Source: JAUIAI01 sp045106815
GTDB lineage: Bacteria; Pseudomonadota; Gammaproteobacteria; Burkholderiales; Burkholderiaceae_E
Assembly (NCBI GenBank): GCA_045106815.1
Contig: JBGCFG010000030.1
Location: 116,977-180,976 of the forward strand
Direction of reading: 5' to 3'
Length of the DNA: 64,000 nt
Positions 60,147 to 64,000 of this stretch are shown one piece after another (the first letter of the stretch is position 1; each line of letters starts with the position of its first letter). A program made the position numbers and the translations under genes. The notes below the pieces were generated by a model. The model had not been told where the DNA came from. It ran no database searches and saw only the letters and a program-made list of their open reading frames with translations.

Positions 60147-61544
60147 TCATTTACCAATACAGAACGAGCTGAAAATCTCGCCCAAAAGATCGTCAGCGGT
60201 CATGACGCCGGTGATTTCGCCCAGACTTTGCTGGGCCAGGCGCAACTCCTCAGCCAGAATTTCAAGCCCAAGCGCTTGACCGCTGACAGCGTTTTCGAGG
60301 TGCTCGCCGGTTGATTGCAAGGCCCGCAAATGTCGCTCGCGGGCCATAAATTGCGCCTCTGAAACACGCTCCCATCCAAACGAAGTGAGTAATCGCTTTC
60401 TAATTTCGTCAATACCCTCGCCAGTTAAAGCGCTGGTTCTAATCTCAATTACCTTATCGTCTTGATTGCTCGAAACGCCGTTTTCCGATGGCCTATCGCG
60501 AATCAGGTCGACCTTGTTCATCACCCGCAGCATTGGTATGCCCGCCTCCCTGGCCATCGTTTCAGCCGCAACGACCAAATGAGAACAGTCGTCCTCCGCA
60601 GGCAAGGAATCGTCCTTAAATGCCTGAACAATCAACACGAGATCCGCATCGGCAATTTCCCGCTGGGCTCGCCGAACCCCAATTTTTTCGACTGCATCAT
60701 CGGTTTGGCGCAACCCCGCCGTGTCCACCACCGTGACAGGCATACCCTCGATCATGATCGTTTCGCGAATCCGATCGCGCGTTGTGCCAGCGACAGGTGT
60801 GACGATGGCCACCTCTTCCTGGGCCAGTGCATTTAGCAAAGACGATTTGCCAACATTGGGCTCGCCGGCGATCACTACGGTCATGCCCTCTCGCAAACGC
60901 ATTCCCATTTGGGCCTGAGCCAAGACGGCAGTCAGTTCCGACCGCACGTTTTTGAGTTTTCCGGCGGCATCTTCCCGAGCCAGCACGTCGACTTCCTCCT
61001 CAGGAAAATCCAGAGTCGCCTCGACGAGCATCCTGAGGCTCGTCAGTTTTTCTAGTAGCGTGTCGATTTTTTTTGAGAACTCGCCGCTGAGCGACCGACT
61101 TGCCAGTCGGGCAGCCTGCACCGATTGCGCATCGATCAGGTCGGCAACAGCTTCTGCCTGAGCCAGATCCATTTTTCCATTGAGAAAGGCTCGCTCGGTA
61201 AATTCACCTGGCCTGGCCAGTCTTAGGCCTAGTGAACTGCCAAGCGCCAGCAATCGTTGCGTCAATAATTGGAGTACAACCGGCCCACCGTGCGCCTGCA
61301 ATTCCAGAACATCCTCTCCCGTATAGGAGTGAGGTCCAGGAAAAAATAGCGCCAATCCGTGGTCTATCGGATCACCAGCAGCGTCAAAAAACGGGCCGTA
61401 AACAGCCTCGCGTGGCGGGGTCGAGCGATGTAAAACGGCGTCTCTCAAAGCGCCGATTCCCGGGCCCGAGACCCTCACAACTCCGATCGCTCCCCTCCCC
61501 GGCGCAGTTGCGATGGCAACAATCGGGTCAGCGGCACTCGACAA
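60147..61544 (-). CDS. mnmE: tRNA modification GTPase MnmE
   Basis: A 465-residue protein. The N-terminal folate-binding domain starts IVAIATAPGRGAIGVVRVSG. A central G domain has GEPNVGKSSLLN (about 224), DTAGLRQT (about 270) and NKVD (about 342). The protein ends in the conserved CIGK. With MnmG it modifies the wobble uridine of tRNAs. It starts 3 bp after yidC. Confidence 0.97.
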   Translation of the reverse strand: MSSAADPIVAIATAPGRGAIGVVRVSGPGIGALRDAVLHRSTPPREAVYGPFFDAAGDPIDHGLALFFPGPHSYTGEDVLELQAHGGPVVLQLLTQRLLALGSSLGLRLARPGEFTERAFLNGKMDLAQAEAVADLIDAQSVQAARLASRSLSGEFSKKIDTLLEKLTSLRMLVEATLDFPEEEVDVLAREDAAGKLKNVRSELTAVLAQAQMGMRLREGMTVVIAGEPNVGKSSLLNALAQEEVAIVTPVAGTTRDRIRETIMIEGMPVTVVDTAGLRQTDDAVEKIGVRRAQREIADADLVLIVQAFKDDSLPAEDDCSHLVVAAETMAREAGIPMLRVMNKVDLIRDRPSENGVSSNQDDKVIEIRTSALTGEGIDEIRKRLLTSFGWERVSEAQFMARERHLRALQSTGEHLENAVSGQALGLEILAEELRLAQQSLGEITGVMTADDLLGEIFSSFCIGK

Positions 61545-61547
61545 TGC

Positions 61548-63263
61548 TTAGCCTACTTTCTTCTCATCGAGAATCTTCCGGGTAATGACCCACTGCTGGG
61601 CAATCGAATACAAGTTGTTAACCAACCAGTACAAGACGAGACCTGCCGGAAAGAAGAAGAACATGACTGAAAACGCCACTGGCATAAACATCATGATCTT
61701 GGCCTGAAGCGGATCCGGTGGTTTTGGGTTCAACCGCACCTGAACGAACATCGAAATTGCCATGAGTAGCGGCAAGATGTAATAAGGGTCAGGCGAAGCG
61801 AGGTCCGTTATCCAACCGATCCACGGCGCATCCCGCATCTCGACCGATGCCTGCAAAACCCAATACAGAGAAATGAAGACTGGGATCTGCACAAGAATGG
61901 GCAAACACCCACCCAAGGGATTGATTTTTTCGGTCTTGTACAACTCCATCATGGCCTGATTCATTTTCGCCCGATCATCGCCATGACGCTCCTTGAGCGC
62001 AGTGAGTCGGGGGGCCACTGCTTTCATTCGAGCCATGGATCGATAGCTGGCTGCCTGCAATGGGAAAAAGACTGTCTTGATAATGAGTGTCAGTAGAACA
62101 ATTGCCCAGCCCCAGTTGCCGACGATTGAGTGCAACCATGCCAGTAACCAGTAAAGCGGCTTGGCGATCACAGTAAGCCAGCCGTAGTCGACTGTCAGAT
62201 CCAGGCCGGGCGCAAGTTTCTCAAGAACTTCCTGGTCTTGGGGTCCAGCGTAAAGCCGCGCTGATGTTTCATTGGTCGCACCAGACGCCAGGGCCGGTAG
62301 CGCCTGTTTGTATCCGACTGAAATCAGGCTCGCGCCAGACTTGCGGGTGTAGAACTCTCTTGAAGCGCCTTCGGGAGGAAGCCACGCACTAGCAAAATAA
62401 TGCTGAATGATCCCCAGCCAGCCATCGGGCGCCACACCAGCATGCTCGGCGGATCCATCAATAATGTCGTCGAAGTCAATCTTTTCAAACTTGCGCTCAT
62501 CGGTGTAAATCACCGGACCAGAGAAGGTTTGATAGAAGAACGTGTCGCCCGGTGGCGCATGATTGTCACGGGTCAATTGGCGGTAGACCACTGGGTTAAT
62601 CGGCTCCCCGCTGGTATTGGTCAATCGTTCCGTCACCGAGATCACATAGTCTCCCGGCATAAGTGAGTACTCACGTTCAATGCGTAAACCAGCACTTTCT
62701 GCTGCCAAAACCAGACGATCATCGCGTGGATCACCTACGGGTACAAAAGCCGTATGGTGAGTCGGAAACTGACTTCCCGCAGGAGCGTTGATCAACCCTG
62801 TCTGAGCGACGTAGAACTTGCCAGGTTGATCGCTATAGAGAATGACATTGCCATCAGTCTCAGTTTGTCGGTGCTTTAAGAGTTCGGCCCCAACAATGAC
62901 AGAACCGGTTGAGCTGATATCGAGTGCAATAACATCGTTGCGAAGTTGGTAAGTCGAAGCCGTTGGCTGGCCCGCTGATGACGCATTAGTGGCGGGCGCT
63001 GCCGCCTGGCCACTTTGGGCAATCGCCCCAGCCTCCGGAACTGATGTTGCTGATGTTGAGGCGCCACCCGCTACAGTTCCAACACCCGGGACTGAGCCCG
63101 CGGCTGTATCGGCCTGAACGCCGTCTGCCACCTGTGGAGCGGGTGCTTCAGTCGGGGCCGGCCCAAACATCGATGGGTTGCCAACATGCTTTTGCCAGGC
63201 GTCCCAAAGGAGCAGCAGAGACATGGTGAACACCACCCAGAGAATCGTTCGCTGCATTTGCAT
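61548..63263 (-). CDS. yidC: Membrane protein insertase YidC
   Basis: A 571-residue inner-membrane insertase. An N-terminal signal-anchor helix (residues 5-22) is followed by an Ala/Thr/Pro-rich linker of about 80 residues, the periplasmic P1 beta domain (about 105-350), and the conserved core helices (about 365-560), with NPLGGCLPILVQIPVFISLYW and GLVLYWLVNNLYSIAQQW. It inserts Fo a/c subunits and others. The linker is compositionally simple. It lies between yidD and mnmE. Confidence 0.97.
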   Translation of the reverse strand: MQMQRTILWVVFTMSLLLLWDAWQKHVGNPSMFGPAPTEAPAPQVADGVQADTAAGSVPGVGTVAGGASTSATSVPEAGAIAQSGQAAAPATNASSAGQPTASTYQLRNDVIALDISSTGSVIVGAELLKHRQTETDGNVILYSDQPGKFYVAQTGLINAPAGSQFPTHHTAFVPVGDPRDDRLVLAAESAGLRIEREYSLMPGDYVISVTERLTNTSGEPINPVVYRQLTRDNHAPPGDTFFYQTFSGPVIYTDERKFEKIDFDDIIDGSAEHAGVAPDGWLGIIQHYFASAWLPPEGASREFYTRKSGASLISVGYKQALPALASGATNETSARLYAGPQDQEVLEKLAPGLDLTVDYGWLTVIAKPLYWLLAWLHSIVGNWGWAIVLLTLIIKTVFFPLQAASYRSMARMKAVAPRLTALKERHGDDRAKMNQAMMELYKTEKINPLGGCLPILVQIPVFISLYWVLQASVEMRDAPWIGWITDLASPDPYYILPLLMAISMFVQVRLNPKPPDPLQAKIMMFMPVAFSVMFFFFPAGLVLYWLVNNLYSIAQQWVITRKILDEKKVG

Positions 63264-63281
63264 AGTGTGTTGAATCCAGTA

Positions 63282-63569
63282 TTAAACGTTGTTTGGGTGA
63301 TCGGGCGACTGAGGGACTTCATCTACCCCGCTACCCCCCCAAGGATGGCAACGGCAAACCCGACTCGCAGCCAGCCGGGATCCTTTAAACAATCCAAAGC
63401 GATTAATCGCCGTAATTGAATAGTCTGAACATGTTGGCAGGTAGCGACACCGCGCCGGTATAAACGGGCTTAGGCAAAGCTGATACACCCTGATTAGCCG
63501 AATCGCCAGCCATTGACCCAGGCCAACCACGCTGACCGGCTTGCTGGGAATGCTTGATCCTTCGGTCAT
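63282..63569 (-). CDS. yidD: Membrane protein insertion efficiency factor YidD
   Basis: A 95-residue protein with the family core IRVYQLCLSPFIPARCRYLPTCSDY and the CHPWGGSGVD motif. Three conserved Cys in CRYLPTCSDY and CRCHP are present. It is a peripheral inner-membrane protein that assists YidC. Start overlaps the rnpA stop by 4 bp (ATGA); yidC follows 18 bp later. Confidence 0.94.
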   Translation of the reverse strand: MTEGSSIPSKPVSVVGLGQWLAIRLIRVYQLCLSPFIPARCRYLPTCSDYSITAINRFGLFKGSRLAASRVCRCHPWGGSGVDEVPQSPDHPNNV

Positions 63570-63904
63570 TTGACGACTTTGGCTAGTAATTGGTCGAGTT
63601 CCTGACGCCAGAACCGTTTTCTTTCGGGCCTAGACCATTGCAAAAACGCCTTCGGGCGATTCAGAAGTCTTATCCTGAGTTGGTAGCGCTCGGCCGAGTT
63701 TCCTTCCAGGCGCCCTGCCCCAGCGACTACCGCTCGCCAACTTTCCTTGCCGACTCTGCGCACAGCATTTCGGTCGACCGCACGCTTGAGGAGCTTTTTA
63801 GGGACAGCGAACTGCAACCCCAAGGTTTGCGCTGTCTCTTGGTCACCACTGGCGGAAATCAAGAGCTTTGTTGCCATGAAATTTTGTGTCCGAAACTTCT
63901 TCAT
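63566..63904 (-). CDS. rnpA: Ribonuclease P protein component, short N-terminus
   Basis: A 112-residue RNase P protein. The RNR-type motif DRNAVRRVGKESWR (about residues 45-58) and the central strand LGLQFAVPKK are clear. The usual first 15-20 residues, with an R-L-x-x-x-x-x-F-x-x-V/A-F/L pattern, are not found: the in-frame codon before the ATG is TGA. It assists the catalytic RNA in 5' tRNA maturation. GCGGAG upstream precedes a tiny open frame (MVVSR) that ends directly before the ATG. rpmH is not in the 96 bases available upstream. Confidence 0.88.
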   Translation of the reverse strand: MKKFRTQNFMATKLLISASGDQETAQTLGLQFAVPKKLLKRAVDRNAVRRVGKESWRAVVAGAGRLEGNSAERYQLRIRLLNRPKAFLQWSRPERKRFWRQELDQLLAKVVK

Positions 63905-64000
63905 TCAGCGGCTAACAACCATTAACTCCGCTTAAAATCACCGTTACTCGCATAAAATACGGTCAAGGCAGAGTCGAAACAGCATAAACGACGGTTTATT

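Noticed and set aside
1..64000. CRISPR arrays, tRNA or rRNA genes, prophage or integron parts.
   Set aside because: Reading both strands by eye gave no spaced direct repeats, cloverleaf-type sequences, integrase or phage genes.

Overview
The window looks like about 64 kb of a betaproteobacterial chromosome, probably Burkholderiales and possibly Alcaligenaceae-like. This is inferred from the ATP synthase c and a subunits, the ParAB set, a catabolic D-arginine dehydrogenase and the general gene content; I ran no database search. It covers an origin-proximal neighbourhood. The right end holds rnpA-yidD-yidC-mnmE. The left-centre holds mnmG-rsmG-parA-parB and the atpIBEFHAGDC operon. All of these lie on the minus strand, pointing away from an origin that probably lies beyond the right edge, since no dnaA and no convincing DnaA-box cluster is visible inside.

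Left arm (1-15.7 kb): the tail of a TetR-type regulator and an SDR dehydrogenase, then D-arginine dehydrogenase (dauA) and an M81/MlrC-like metallopeptidase. Small genes follow: a secreted unknown, GNAT, DUF2867, ACT and a small membrane protein. Next comes a tightly packed six-gene operon (7.1-11.2 kb): GFA protein, DM13 protein, xylose-isomerase-like TIM barrel, HpcH-type aldolase, Gfo/Idh/MocA dehydrogenase and a small unknown. It looks like a catabolic route for an unidentified sugar or sugar acid. On the minus strand are GNAT, a monooxygenase-like protein, a DUF4197 lipoprotein, an L,D-transpeptidase and a coiled-coil/HhH protein.

Centre (15.8-32 kb): the complete F1Fo-ATP synthase operon with a good terminator, then a DegP-like protein that seems to have lost its catalytic His and Asp, parB-parA-rsmG with start/stop overlaps, and mnmG. 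Upstream of mnmG is a 2.6 kb gene-free stretch carrying five near-perfect 16-bp parS sites within 1.05 kb. This is almost certainly the centromere loading zone for the adjacent ParAB.

Right-centre (32-54.3 kb): gabD, mmsA-type dehydrogenase, pdxA-type gene, GTP-dependent PEP carboxykinase, a hydratase/dehydratase/DUF2817 operon, a 58-residue membrane protein and an unrecognised HTH protein. These are followed by a complete nitrate assimilation operon, nrtA-nrtB-nrtCD(fused)-nirB-nirD-nasA-cobA: nitrate import, reduction to nitrite and then ammonium, and siroheme precursor synthesis. A possible sigma-54 promoter precedes it.

Right end (54.2-64 kb): SDR, patatin-like phospholipase, a single-domain asparaginase, a PaaI-type thioesterase, an AbrB-type membrane protein and the E1 alpha/beta pair of a 2-oxoacid dehydrogenase. 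Then come mnmE, yidC, yidD and an rnpA whose product looks short at the N-terminus. No tRNA, rRNA, CRISPR array, insertion sequence or prophage was seen. The observations most worth following up are the parS field and its gene-free spacer, the asymmetric fused nitrate-transport ATPase, the degenerate DegP-like protein, the unknown HTH/small-membrane pair before the nitrate operon, and the six-gene sugar operon.
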